Assembly: GCA_964036195.1 (NCBI GenBank)
Contig: OZ038459.1
Coordinates: 12,149,206 to 12,213,205, forward strand
Direction: 5' to 3'
Source of the DNA: Sphaerolaimus hirsutus
Taxonomy: Eukaryota; Nematoda; Chromadorea; Monhysterida; Sphaerolaimidae
DNA: 64,000 bases
Shown here: positions 11,201-22,321 of the stretch, piece by piece
Numbering within the stretch: the stretch's first letter is position 1
Layout: each line of letters opens with the position of its first letter
Made by a program: the position numbers and the translations under genes
Notes under the pieces: generated by a model
The model's input: only the letters and a program-made list of their open reading frames with translations
What the model was told of the DNA's origin: nothing
The model's database searches: none

Positions 11201-13497
11201 TGTTTGAAAGATGCCTTTTTGTAGAATAGGTATTCGGTTTGCAAAGTAATTTCAAAGGGACAGTAAATAAACAGTGATAAATGGATAGATATTGCTCATC
11301 CTGAATTCAGCAACACCTATCCACAGCAAAAATTGGGCTCGTGAAGCGCATGGAAGCGTCGCGCTTCCACATGCTTCCACACGCTTCCACCAACATCACG
11401 AGATTCTATGGGTGAAGTGTCATCTACACACTTCACCTAACTTCCCACGCGCTTCACGTGCATCCAAACATGATGGAAGACACTTCACGGCACTGGCGCT
11501 TCCACATGCTTCACCAAAATATACCTTTGCATGCCAGCGCTATATTTTGTGATGCTAGGTGAAGCGTCGGTAAGCGTCAGCGTGAAGGCACTTCACGACG
11601 CTTCACTGCGCATCCACACCCCTATTTTTTGCTGTGATCGTTTTTGGTTTTTATTTGATTCCTAAAAATTCTTTTCAACTGCAGTTGAGTAGGTATCTAG
11701 AATATCAGTTCAAGAAGATACATAGGACTAACAGCGTTTGCAATTTTAAAAACAACAATTTTGTTCTGCAGAAGATTTTCGATCTTATCATGTTACTGGT
11801 ACTGGTGAAAGCATCAAAATGCAGACTCACCGCAGTGTGCGTCCACAGCTGCGCGATCGCATTCAGCTGACTGTGCACCAAGTAGATTGGCGGTGGTACA
11901 AACAACGCCTGCCATATTGTGAATACCAGAAGTACTGGCACCTGCAAAAGATCTGTTTCTGCTTTTGTAACGAGATAATGGACAGATCTTATGGCTATAG
12001 TGCGAGACTTTGATGACAATGACTAGCGGTAACTGGTAAAATTGTGGTAAAATATGAATCTCTACTGAGAGTGTAAAATTGTCCATAAACCTGTTAATTT
12101 GTTACTCATACACTTCCTCAAATAATGTTTTATTTGTAATTTCTGGCTGAGCCTATCACCACAGCCATCTCCATTCAGATCCTCCGGTAATTACAGTGTC
12201 ACTCGACATAAAATGCCCAACTGTTTCCCACACGAACGTCTAGAAAAACGCTGTGCCGCAGGCCGACGCTCAAGTTGAAGTACTCGCTGCTGTGGTGAAT
12301 TCGGTGGAATGACCACAGAATGGCTATTTCTGAAATGATAATAATTATCGTCAGTATTATTTACCACTGTGATTTGACCCAATCCAATCCAGCACAGTTG
12401 GTCATGCGTATTTACTTTTACTCAAAAAGTACGCATACTCGAGTACCGAGTAAATACGCATACTTTGAAAAAAGTATCCGTACTCACCTGTACGCTTACT
12501 TTTTGAGTACTGTAGAGTAATTTTTGCGAGTACAGAACGAGTATTTTTGCCTTTGGAGACCCATGCTTTTCATAAATAATACTAATCAATAGAATGAAAA
12601 CACCTTATTGTCGTCCAGGGTAAACATTCATTATGCTTTTTCCTGAAAGAAAATCTAATTTTACACGCTTCTACGCTTTCCCGAGAAAAAATACTCACAT
12701 TTATGCTTTCTGAAAAAGAACAAAATTTACTCTCGTTTACTCGCGAGTAAAAGTAAATAATTTGACTTTACGCTTTCTGTACTCGGGAGGGGGGGTGAGT
12801 AAAAACAAAATACTTTATGCATACGCATGCTTTAAAAAAAGTTCGGTACTTTTAAGAACTCTACAATCCAGTTGCTACGTCACATCGCTACATGTAATCA
12901 ATAACCGGTATAAATAACACTGTTATTATTACATCAAGAATGAACAAAACGCGACTCTAACCATGTGAAGCTCTGTGCGACCAATACCATGAAAAGTCCC
13001 ACGCAAAAAAGCAGAACAGCCAAATGGCATAGTTGTCCCAAGCGATGTCTACCACTCTGAAATTCTCATACACATAAACATAGAGCACCAGTGTCACGCC
13101 TGACATGTGCACCAGTCTGAAGGGGGGGGGGGGGGGTAGTTTCTTTTTGACTACAATCCTTTTTCGAAATAAAAGATGACACAATTAAATATCAGCATTT
13201 TCACCGGTGACAGAATCTGTTGAACATCGTGATCACGAAGTTGGTCGCAGAATCTTTGAAAGCACAGCCTTCATTTGGCGCCATGCCAAATATTGTGATA
13301 GCAAAAACTTCAGCGATGTACAGAACCATGAAAACCGGGGTTATCTTTGGGGCGATTTTGTTTGGAGAAAAATATTCACTGCATTCACGGAAAGAGATAT
13401 CCTGAGACACGTTTTCAAACGAGCTCTCAGCAGGTGTTAGTAGGTAAAAACAACTCCTCAAAGCTCGCAGACTGAAATTATCACTCAAAGATATCAT
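8276..13497 (-). CDS. Alkylglycerol monooxygenase (AGMO/TMEM195-like), ten exons, complete
   Basis: Predicted ER membrane enzyme of the fatty acid hydroxylase superfamily. In the known family, AGMO cleaves ether bonds of alkylglycerols using tetrahydrobiopterin and a di-iron centre. Exons (5' to 3') are 13205-13497, 12962-13116, 12238-12329, 11831-11941, 10935-11156, 10158-10260, 10044-10084, 9156-9332, 8998-9071 and 8276-8504. All phases match, giving 498 residues. The family's histidine clusters are present: HRASH (exon 2), HRIHH (exon 3) and HRVHHGRNPYCIDTNYGGVL (exon 5). ALRSCFYLLTPAESSFENV near the start, ALFVPPPIYLVHSQ (exon 4) and the hydrophobic C-terminal exons also follow the family. 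The 41-bp exon at 10044 is the least certain. The protein is slightly longer than the vertebrate enzyme of about 445 residues. Introns contain at least four transposon copies. Confidence 0.92.
10303..10890. mobile_element. TACCGTATT-family element in AGMO intron 5
   Basis: The left end is CTGTATTTCCTCGAATTACC and the right end GATATTTTGAGGAAATACGC, with G-rich echoes before the right end. The element is large (about 590 bp), with a diverged interior, and lies entirely within the intron between the exons at 10158-10260 and 10935-11156. Confidence 0.6.
11332..11636. mobile_element. 305-bp MITE with CACAGCAAAAA ends and GCTTCAC subrepeats
   Basis: The terminal inverted repeats are CACAGCAAAAATTGGG and CCTATTTTTTGCTGTG. 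Between them GCTTCCAC/CTTCACG-type words occur more than ten times in both orientations. It lies in the AGMO intron between exons 4 and 5. A 3-bp ATC may be the target duplication. Confidence 0.65.
12400..12860. repeat. Dispersed repeat with TACTCGAGTA palindromes
   Basis: Words such as ACGCATACTCGAGTACCGAG and AGTAAATACGCATAC recur in opposite orientations through this AGMO intron. Related stretches lie at 20200-20300, 21680-22010 and 36180-36270. No coding potential. Confidence 0.55.
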
Positions 13498-13613
13498 CTT
13501 GAAACCACTCCGATGGGTAAAGCCTAATGCGAATACTTTTTATGTCAAATATTTGATCAAAATAAACAAAATAATCTGATCATATCTGTAATTGTCTGCC
13601 GGAGTAGTTTAGG

Positions 13614-14060
13614 TACCGTATTACCTCGAATTATCCCCCCCCTTGAATTAACCCCCCCCCCCCTCGAATTAACCCCCCCTCAAAATGGGCTGGGGAAATA
13701 ATAAACCCCCCCCTCGAAATACCCCCCCCCCCTTCGGAATGATGTACGTCATGTACATAATAAATACGTCATGTACGCAATGTACATGATGTATATTACT
13801 GTTAATTTGCATTGCAGCTACACATAGAGTAGTTTGTGTAGCTATCTACGTTTTTATGTCCAAATATATCCTGTTTGGACACATTTATTACCTATTTTGG
13901 GTACGCAATTAAATGCCTACTATTTACTACGATCCTTACGAAAATTTCTGACGAAATAATAAAACCCCCCCTCGAATAAACCCCCCCCTCGAATTAATCC
14001 CCCCTCAAATTTTGCTGGCGAAATAATAAACCCCCATGGGGGTATTTCGAGGTAATACGG
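13614..14060. mobile_element. Complete TACCGTATT-family MITE, interior type A
   Basis: The ends are TACCGTATTACCTCGAATTA and GTATTTCGAGGTAATACGGT followed by A. The interior carries the type A core ATGTACATGATGTA, the phrase TTTGCATTGCAGCTACACAT and TTTTGGGTACGC. TA at both outer edges fits a TA target. Confidence 0.8.
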
Positions 14061-14633
14061 TATATATTTTTTACTGTAGTATTTAATGATTGATAAATTA
14101 ATTAGATTCTACCACGACATATTTGTCGATGAGATGAAAACCTGCGGTGCTAAGTTTATTCTATACAAAGTCTAAGTCTATACAAAGTTTATTCCGAAAG
14201 TGGATGTCGGCTAACAAAATATTGTATTTGGCCAGCCACTATAACTGCGTGCGAATAGGTGTGGTCGTTTTGCCCGTGTTGACATTTCAATACTCCTTCC
14301 ATTTTAAATCTGCACGACCGGTCTTTTCTAGTTGTTTTTTACATGGTTCTAGATCAGCAAGTGAATAGGTAGGTACAAAAATGGAAACGCCGCTTGTTTG
14401 TATTCATGATTCATGATACAATTTCGCTTCGGCCCGCTCACAGTTCCGCGCAAGATCGCTGCAGCGGGATTTGTGCAGTCGCAAAACCTTAGAAAATATT
14501 TATCCGGACGTTGGCCATTCAGGTATTTTTGGCTGTCCTCAATGGACCAACGTGACTGTAGGAAAGTTCACGCGGCAGTTTGCGCATTGATTCACCCAGT
14601 AAGCAACGCACCGCTTTTTACCGAGTACCTAAA
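14061..14633. other. Intergenic gap without recognised gene
   Basis: Short frames at 14147-14368 and 14413-14649 are open, but no domain or convincing splice context is visible. Confidence 0.35.
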
Positions 14634-15228
14634 TACCGTAGGTGCTTGAAAAATTCTCCCCTTGAATAATCCCTCCTCGAATAATCCCCCCCCTGTTAGA
14701 CGCGTGAGGAAAAAATAGTTACCCTCCCCCTTGAATAATCGCCCAGCGGATGGACTGAAAATACTGCACATCTTTTAAACACAATCCCAAGCAAAATAGG
14801 TAGCTCCATCTGGTTTGATTCATCGAATGGAAGTGCAGTACATCCAGTGTGCAGCAATGCAATGGAATGTGCTACCATCGGAGACGGAATATAGATACAT
14901 AGGAATATAGATAGGAATATAGATATATAGATATAGTGTTTTTGTTGTGTGTACACATTGTACACAATGAATGTACGCGGACACCGATGCCGTTGAATGT
15001 GAATAATAGGCATTTTATAAATTTGTTGTGTGCAATTTGAACAAAAATGCCATGTTATCTTGTTAATAAAGCATACTTGGCTAAATGAATTCATACAAAC
15101 ATGCTTGAAAACTTTGATGTAGGTAATAATAATTCCCCCTTGAATGATTCCCCCCTCGAATTATCCTCCATCAAAAAAGTCTGACGAAATAATAATTCCC
15201 TGGGGTTATTATTCAAACAAATACGGTA
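14634..15228. mobile_element. TACCGTA-ended MITE with TTGAATAATCCCC echoes
   Basis: Starts TACCGTAGGTGCTTG and ends TATTATTCAAACAAATACGG then TA. Clusters of CTTGAATAATCCC sit just inside both ends. The interior contains ATAGATATATAGATATAG microsatellite. A variant of the same superfamily as the neighbouring elements. Confidence 0.6.
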
Positions 15229-15349
15229 TATTAAGATTGGTTCTACACACTAGTTTTCAACCGTACTTTGGAACTCAGAATCAGCTCTGGATGCATTTGG
15301 GTTTACTGGAATGAGGTTTCCGTTAACTAAAGATCATGGGGATTAAACT

Positions 15350-15949
15350 GCCGTATATCCTCAAATAAGTCCCTCGGGGAGTTATTTTTCGTCAGAATGT
15401 TTGAGGGGGGAGTTATTTTTTCCTCATAACTTGCAGGTAGGTAAGTGTGTATACACTGCGTAAAATACACACTGTGTATCTCTGCTTTCACTGCTTTAGG
15501 CTAACATTCTTTTGTATTTTTTGTCTCACACACTGCACTGCATTTGCATTTCGTTTTTATTTCACTTGTTGCAGTATCTTCTCCACCCATCACAGAGGGG
15601 GGAGTTATTCAAGGGTGGAGAGTTATTCAAGGGGGGAGTTATTTTTTCCTCATAACTTGCAGGTAGGTAGGTGTGTATACACTGCGTAAAATACACACTG
15701 CGTATCTCTGCTTTCACTGCTTTAGGCTAACATTCTTTTGTTATTTTTGTCTCACACACTGCACTGCATTTGCATTTCGTTTTTTTCACTTGTTGCAGTA
15801 TCTTCTCCACCCATCACAGAGGGGGGAGTTATTCAAGGGTGGAGAGTTATTCAAGAGGGGGGAGTAATTTTTTCGCCAGAGCTTTTGAGGGGGGAGTTAT
15901 TCAAGGGTGGGAGTTATCCAAGGGGGGTCTTATTCGAGGATATACGGTA
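15350..15949. mobile_element. TATCCTCGAATAA-family MITE with internal 228-bp tandem duplication
   Basis: Ends are CCGTATATCCTCAAATAAG and CTTATTCGAGGATATACGGT then A. The block beginning TCCTCATAACTTGCAGGTAG at 15421 recurs at 15649 with very few differences, so the unit is 228 bp. GGGGGGAGTTATTCAAGGG echoes fill both ends. The duplicated block is open in one frame by chance only. Confidence 0.75.
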
Positions 15950-16645
15950 ACTCATTCTCTTACATGAGTTCAAAGCTGATTTCTGAGTTTTCACAATTTC
16001 GGTTGAAAACTAGTGTAGTCGGGGACATTAAATTCATCCAGCAATAACGGGGCAGTGAAAAATATAGATAAAAAAGTGTGCTTCTTGGGTATCACGGGAA
16101 ATACAACAGCTTTATGTCACGTAACCCTGGGCTCCTTCTGCAGCTGTGGATAGCCAGCGACGCAGCTGTAGCATATTTATATGTAAATGTAATCCCCAGC
16201 TGTGCTGTGTCCTGCAGTTGTTTTCCCAATAACAGTGCCTCCCCCTGCGTGTTGGAAACTGCCGCTACATAAATACATTCATTAATCACCAAGCCGCCGT
16301 TCTTCCAGTTTCAGTTTGCGTTTTTTTTTTACGCATCCCTGAAGGCCACACAACATCAGTTTCAGCTGCAGCTAGCGCAACAAGACCCGGGCGCTCCCCC
16401 GCTCGCTTTGCTCATCATTCCACCACATGTGTATTTATGTTGTTTGGTTTGGAAATGAGTGATTTTTTGAATGTAAATGTAAATGTCGTGTGTGCACTCT
16501 TTTTGTCGTGAAGTTGGAAAAATAATTAACAACTTTTCAACTTCTTTTCAAATTTGCTCATTCATAGGTATCTCACACAGTAATTTTTTTAAACAGCGAG
16601 TTTAGCTAGTAAAGAATTGAAAAGGTAGTGGCATCGATAGAAAGC

Positions 16646-17100
16646 TACCGTATTTCCTCGAAATACTTCCCCCAGGGGGTTTATTTTTTCTGGGTGGAAA
16701 TTTTGAGGGGGTATTTCGAGGGGGGAGCTTATTCGAGGGGGGTTATTATTACGCCAGAAATTTTCGTAAATATCGTAGTAAAGCGGGAATTAGAGCTCAC
16801 GTCGAATCGACGCTGAGCTCTAATTCCGGCCTAAAGAATGGCCTTTTACATACCCAAAACTGGTAATAAACGTCACCAAACGGGTCATATTAGAACATAC
16901 AAATGTAGAAAGCTATTTAAACTACTCTTTGTTAAGCTGCGATGAGATTTGACCACCATAATAACATAATGTACATTGTATACATCATTCAAGACGGGGG
17001 TATTTCGAGGGAGGTTTATTTTTTCCACAGCTCGAAAACACCTCTGGTTATTTCCAGGGGGAGGGGTTAATTCAATGGGGGGATTCGAGGAAATACCGTA
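16646..17100. mobile_element. TACCGTATT-family element, head-to-head with the next copy
   Basis: Left end TACCGTATTTCCTCGAAATA; right end ATTCGAGGAAATACCGTA. Type A interior in reverse orientation relative to 13614-14060. Interrupted at 16783-16831 by the 49-bp palindrome. Confidence 0.75.
16783..16831. mobile_element. 49-bp palindromic insertion (copy 2)
   Basis: Exact reverse complement of 6297-6345. It interrupts the MITE between CGTAGTAAA and TAAAGAATGG. Uninterrupted relatives of the host element read CGTAGTAAATAGTAGG (reverse strand of about 13920), so the copy appears flanked by a TAAA duplication. Confidence 0.8.
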
Positions 17101-17505
17101 TTAACCGTGAATTAACCCCCCCTCTAAATACCCCCAGGTGTTTTCGAGCTGGGGAAAAAATGAACCCCCCCTCGAAATACCCCCGTCTGAAATGATGTAC
17201 ATCATGTATGCAATGTACATGATGTAATTATTTATTGCTGCCGGTTTGTACCGCAGCTACACATATACGTAGTCAAAGTAGAGAATGTACGTTATTATGC
17301 CTAAATATATCCTATTTCATCAAATATAACCCATTCATTACCGGTTTGGGCATTTTTCGACGTATCGTTTACTACTAAATTCCCGAAAATTTCCGGCGGA
17401 ATAATAAACCCCCCCCCCCTAGAATAAGCCCCCCTCGAAATACCCCCCTCAAAATTTCCACTCTGAAAAAATAAACCCCCTGGGGGTATTTCGGGGAAAT
17501 ACGGT
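17094..17505. mobile_element. Complete TACCGTATT-family MITE, interior type A
   Basis: Left end TACCGTATTAACCGTGAATT; right end GTATTTCGGGGAAATACGGT then A. It contains the ATGTACATCATGTATGCAAT core and CCGCAGCTACACATATACG. It shares its left terminus with the preceding element, which points to tandem or nested insertion. Confidence 0.8.
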
Positions 17506-18044
17506 ACGGTATCTAATTTTTCAGCTGACTTTGTCAAATGGAGGAATACACAGAGTATATTTTAGAAATTCAGCAATATCTAGTATTGTATGCTTGACAA
17601 CTGAGTTGTATTTTATTTATGCATCTGCCGAACGATTTTCTTTTAGCGCGAAAATTTGTGTGTTTTGACGAGAAGCTGGCTTTACGTGATCTGCTCAGAA
17701 CTTGAAGGGGGGGGGTAGCATTTACCAAATGTTTTTGCGCATAAAGTGATTCATCTGGCCCCACACGGTTTTGATGATGTTCGTTTAGTGTTAGTGTTAG
17801 ATAGGTGTTGGTCTTAAATTTGTAACCTAGTTTCAATTTAACGTTGAAGGCATTTGAGTTTACCACAATGAGGTATCTCACAGCTACGATCGACGAATAT
17901 TTAAAATGATATAGGCATTCCGGAAAACTCAAATTCGGCATTCAAAGCTTATTTATGAGTTTACTTCACCTTCAAAATTTCGTTTGAAAGCTAGTGGAGT
18001 GTGTGACAGAGTTGTTATAAATACTGAACTTTTTTCAAAGTATA
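17506..18044. other. Intergenic, upstream of the GPCR gene
   Basis: A minus-strand frame at 17570-17941 (123 codons) shows no recognised domain. Nothing else supportable. Confidence 0.35.
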
Positions 18045-18098
18045 TACCGTATTTCCTCGAATTACCCCCGGGGGGGGGTTATTTTTTCTGAGTGGCAA
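18045..18098. mobile_element. TACCGTATT-family end fragment just 5' of the GPCR start
   Basis: TACCGTATTTCCTCGAATTA, a G-run, then TTATTTTTTCTGAGTGG. It stops 16 bp before the predicted start codon at 18115. The opposite end is absent. Confidence 0.6.
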
Positions 18099-18114
18099 TT
18101 AATAACAAGCTGAA

Positions 18115-21100
18115 ATGAATAATTCAAGTTTTGATTTTTACTATGAGTGCCGGATGGAGACAAACAATTATCCAACCACGCCTACAATAATCTTGGTAGT
18201 TCTACCAATCACATTGGTTGTCGGCATAATTGGAAATGTAGTGAACCTGGCAATATTTCTACGACTGTGAGCCATTTATCTCAATATTTTACGTTCCCAA
18301 AAACCTGACACCATGAATTCATGAATAATATACATTCAGGAAACACAAATCACCCATGGTGCTCTACCTGTCACATGTAGCGGTATGCGACATTTTGATT
18401 CTTATCACCGGCACCACACCTTTGATTCCGATATTGTATGGGACAAATTTTGGATCATTTGAAATCTATCCAATATATTGTTCGGTTTGCACATTGAACA
18501 TGTACCTGATTTTACTTGCTGCAGTGCACTGCGCTAAAGATGTGAGTGCGATATACCTATGCAATAAGCAATGCCTTTTTCTTCTGGCTTCACTTGGATC
18601 GTACTGAAGCCGGGTTTATGCCGAATCTTTACAAAAAAGTTATTCTTTTCCGAAAGTCCTGAATTACAATAATTCGATGAGTCCTGTTCGATGGAGGGAT
18701 CCTTAATAATCCCTAACAACGTAATTTAAAACTCACAGCTGAAATTGGCCCATACATTTTGATTTTTACCCATGTATCTTTTTACAATTTTTTTTTACTT
18801 AAAACAAGCAACAACGGACGAAATATGTGTAAAAATGTGAAGTATATTTTATTTAATATTTGAACCTTTTATTTTCAGTTGGACAGTGTGCAAAGTCCAG
18901 CAGAATACACTTGCATTTTCATCGTTTCAATCATTGTGACGATTGTGAAGATGACCATTTTCTATGAAAAGGATTGCTTCACTGAAAGGTCAAGGCGAAT
19001 CGTTTTTAGTTTGAGTTTTTTTGATTTTGCAAAAACTGCTTGCATTTAGCATTAAAAAAATCACCCGTGATTTATATTTACATCACAATAAATATGTACC
19101 TATACCTAGATGCCGTATGGAGCGCATACTTTGCGCAGAATCATACTATAATTTAATGAATAAAATCTTGTGATAATTTTTGTAAGTACCGTATGTTCTC
19201 GAAACCCCCTCCCTCGAAATACCCCCCTCAAAATGGTCACTATGAATTAATATTGAAACCCTCCCGTTGAAATACTCCCCGTCTGGAACATCATGGGCAT
19301 GGATGTACATCATTTACTGCCAGTTTGCATCGCAGCTACACACATAAAAAAGTATTTAGTTTGTGTACTTAAAAGCATATTCATCTTGTGTGCATTTTTT
19401 ACTTAAAAGCATATTCTTTACTATTAATTTCACGAAAATTTCTGACGAAATAATCAACCCACGTCGAAATAGCCCCTCAAAATTTGTACTATGAAAAATA
19501 AACCCACGGTGGTTATTTCGAAGAAATACGGAATTATTCCATAGTAATAACGAAATATTATGATGAAAAAACTGTATAATTTTTGGTTCAGTATTCAGAT
19601 GGGTTATGATATGTTTCCATACTACGTAAGTCTGGTGTCCGCCGGGTTTAAGTGATTTATATATTAACATTTCTCCAAATTCTTTACAAATCCAAATCCA
19701 AATATTTATAGGTATATATTATCCGAAAAATTTGTCGTTTTTGCGAATGCTACTTGTATTACACATATCTTACCCAGGTAAATATCACTGTCATATCAAA
19801 TGTTTAATGATTTATTGTTCTTTCAGATATGGAGACATTACCGTTCTCGAGCAAATCATAGATCTATTAGTCCCGATCAGCATTTTGACTGTTGTACTGA
19901 CGACCCTATTGTTAAAAGCCGCCAGGTAAGATAGACAGGTAATTGAAATGAAATCAGTGTCAAATCTAGTGATGGAATGGCGCCATGGCGCTGGCGCCCT
20001 TCAATGGCGTCAAAGGGCGCCAGCGCCATGGCGCCATTGGCGCTTGGCGCCCTTTTCTGTGGCGCCATCTGGCGCCTGACGCCATTATTTTGAATGGCCC
20101 CATGGCGCCCGTGGCGCCTGGCGCCATTTTCGCTGGCGCCAATTTTTTACATTACATTTTCGGAATTACATTTTCGGTACTTAGATAATTTTAAAAAGTA
20201 TGAGTACAGGTGAGTGAGTACAGGTACTTTTTTCAGAGGAAATTTAAATAAATGTATTTACTCAGTACTTGAGTACGGTGTATGGATTTTTCGAGTAAAT
20301 GTAAACACATTATAACAAATATGGCACGGAGAGATACTTCAAGGCGGGTTATCATTTGCCCAGCTCGCTCAGACCTGAGAGGGGCGCAAATACCTGGCGA
20401 AATAAACAATCTACCAGGCGAAATTTAGACCCCATTCAATTAAGCAACTTGAATTGACCCCTCATAATTTGCTGATGAAATACTAGACCCACTAGGGCCT
20501 AACCACTTATTTCCAGGAAAAATGGCACATTTTATTCAGGATAAAATGAGTTTTTCTGGTTTGTAACCATCAGAAAAGACGGTATAACACTTTGCATCTT
20601 AGAAATGCTTCTGTGATGATATAAATATATGCTGAAATAGTGGATTTTATTGTTGGCGCCATTGTTTCTGGCGCCCTTTGGCGCCCGGCGCCATTTTTTC
20701 AGATGGCGCCATTGGCGCCATTTTTCTTGGCGCTTTTCCATTACTAGTCAAATCCCATGTACGCCGCACTGCACTGCAATGTAAACGAATGCTACACATT
20801 CACCTCAATCAAATGCAGGAATGGACGGACTCAAATGGGCGATGAAAACCAGAAAGTGGTGATTGTTTTAGCAACCTTAATCTTGTTAATTCAACTACTA
20901 AAATTCGTCACAAAGACACGTTTGTTTTGGATTCACCATGAATGGTTGTACATCTTATCAATAATCGCCACCTCAATTTTCGCGGCATGTAAAATTTGCA
21001 TCTACGCTCTGTTCTATAGCGAGTTCAGACATTATTATACCCCCGCACCTGGGCTTGAACCAGTTTCAGAAGATGGCAGTGATATTTTAGAGATACTCAG

Positions 21101-21128
21101 AAATGCACCGTTGGGTTCTTATCAGTAG
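18115..21128 (+). CDS. Rhodopsin-like (class A) GPCR, peptide-receptor style, seven exons
   Basis: Predicted seven-transmembrane plasma-membrane receptor of 321 residues. Exons are 18115-18266, 18340-18541, 18879-18988, 19599-19625, 19712-19777, 19827-19925 and 20819-21128; phases agree throughout. An in-frame TAA lies 12 bp before the ATG. The N-terminus is short and extracellular with an NNSS glycosylation site. TM1 holds the GN motif (IIGNVVNLAIFLRL), and TM2 reads YLSHVAVCDILILITG. TM3 follows the conserved Cys (YCSVCTLNMYLILLAAVHC), TM5 is LLVPISILTVVLTTLLL, and TM6 and TM7 are in the last exon (ILSIIATSIFAACKICIYAL). The DRY position reads HCA and TM7 lacks a clean NPxxY, so either the receptor is divergent or a small exon is missing between 18541 and 18879. 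The overall layout resembles nematode peptide-type receptors; the ligand is unknown. Introns 3 and 6 contain MITEs. Confidence 0.8.
19192..19535. mobile_element. TACCGTATT-family MITE in GPCR intron 3
   Basis: Ends are TACCGTATGTTCTCGAAACC and GGTTATTTCGAAGAAATACG. The type A interior is shortened (CGCAGCTACACACATAAAAA, CACGAAAATTTCTGACGAAA). It lies wholly within the intron between exons 18879-18988 and 19599-19625. Confidence 0.7.
19967..20746. mobile_element. GGCGCC-rich TAGTGATG-family element (hAT-like) in GPCR intron 6
   Basis: The 780-bp element starts TAGTGATGGAATGGCGCC and ends TTTTCCATTACTA. It is flanked by a perfect 8-bp duplication GTCAAATC (19959-19966 and 20747-20754). Both termini carry arrays of GGCGCC words; the centre is AT-rich. 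The 8-bp duplication is typical of hAT transposons. No transposase. Confidence 0.88.
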
Positions 21129-21309
21129 AAGCACTATTGTTATAAACAAATGTGATCATCACTTCGCTTTTGTGTCTTCCGTGAAATTGTTGGTTTATGT
21201 GCACTCTCTAAAATAAATTACTTGCTGATGTTTGAATTGATGAACAGTGAAGGGTGTGGTGAGTGAAGAATGCGACTTTACAGATTGATGGGATTGAATT
21301 GGTTAGGTA

Positions 21310-21405
21310 TACCGTATTTCCTCAAAATACCCCCTCGAAATCCCCCCCCCCCGAAAACTTTCACTCTGAAAAAAACACCCCCGGGGGCATTTAGAGGAAA
21401 TACTC
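21310..21405. mobile_element. Minimal TACCGTATT-family MITE (about 96 bp)
   Basis: Left end TACCGTATTTCCTCAAAATA and right end GCATTTAGAGGAAATACT, joined almost directly by C-rich sequence. It lies 180 bp downstream of the GPCR stop. Confidence 0.65.
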
Positions 21406-21409
21406 ATGA

Positions 21410-21669
21410 ATTCCGCTAAATTCCAGCGTAAAATTCCATCGCAAAATTGATTACATGAAAGTGGATGATGTTACAGGTCTGCGATTTTTCATGGACAATA
21501 TGTTTATCAATACCTTCTCATAGTGACCAAGGGTCATCGTCCACGGTCACTTCTATTTGATTGTGAAAATTCAAAAATTTCGATTTTACGTTGAAATTTT
21601 ACGCCAGCTGAAGAAAAGTCAATGCTACACCAGGTGATTTCATGCAATGACATAGCGTAGAATTGATTA
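21410..21669. mobile_element. Half copy of the 7765-8270 foldback element
   Basis: TAAATTCCAGCGTAAAATTC followed by ATCGCAAAATTGATTACATG and TTTTTCATGGACAATATG align with the left arm and centre of the foldback element. The right arm is missing and replaced by TACTTGATTACAAGTA-type repeat. As at AGMO, it lies in the 3' flank of a gene. Confidence 0.7.
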
Positions 21670-22030
21670 CAGGTACTTGATTACAAGTACCCGGTTACAG
21701 AAAACGTATCTCAGAAAAATTTATGGGGTGCATAAAAACCAAAAATGACTCAAACAAATCGAAACTGCTGCGAAACTGGCAGTGGAAATGATTGTAGTGA
21801 AAGCAACAACTCGCACTTTAATATTTTCCTGGTACAAAATCGAAAAAATGCTCGCTTTTACGTTTTTCCTGATTTGGTTTTACCTCTACTCACCTTTTAC
21901 ACAGTGTAAAAGGAAAAAATTACTCTACGTTTTCTGTGCCCAGGGCAGGGTGAGTAAACGTAAAATACTTCACGTTTTCCTTTACTTGAAAAACTTCAGT
22001 ACTTAAAAGTTTAAACAACTTTGCTAAATA

Positions 22031-22321
22031 TCAACATAAATCAGACAGCGTTTTTCTAAACCTCGGGTTACAGGCACAGCTAGTGTGAAATGCAAAATTA
22101 TAGTTGTGAAAATATTTAGAGCGACACATCCGTAAATTTCTCCACCGATACTGGATTTTGGAACTGATTACTGAGCCACGTGGCGCTTCGGTAATTCCGT
22201 TTCCGGTATTCAAAATTATGGTTTTTTGATACGCCTCCTGGCGCTGGCGTTCCATTAGCCCAGTTATACTGCTGCTGGCTATTTTGTCGCCCTCGTCGCT
22301 AATAAAATGATCACCCGGCAT
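22031..22321 (-). other. Open frame, possible first exon (unrecognised)
   Basis: The minus-strand frame starts MPGDHFISDEGDKIASSSI and is more hydrophilic and codon-like than its surroundings for about 60 residues. A possible donor follows near 22135 (CAGTATCG then GTGGAG). No partner exon was identified and no domain recognised, so this is weak. Confidence 0.2.
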
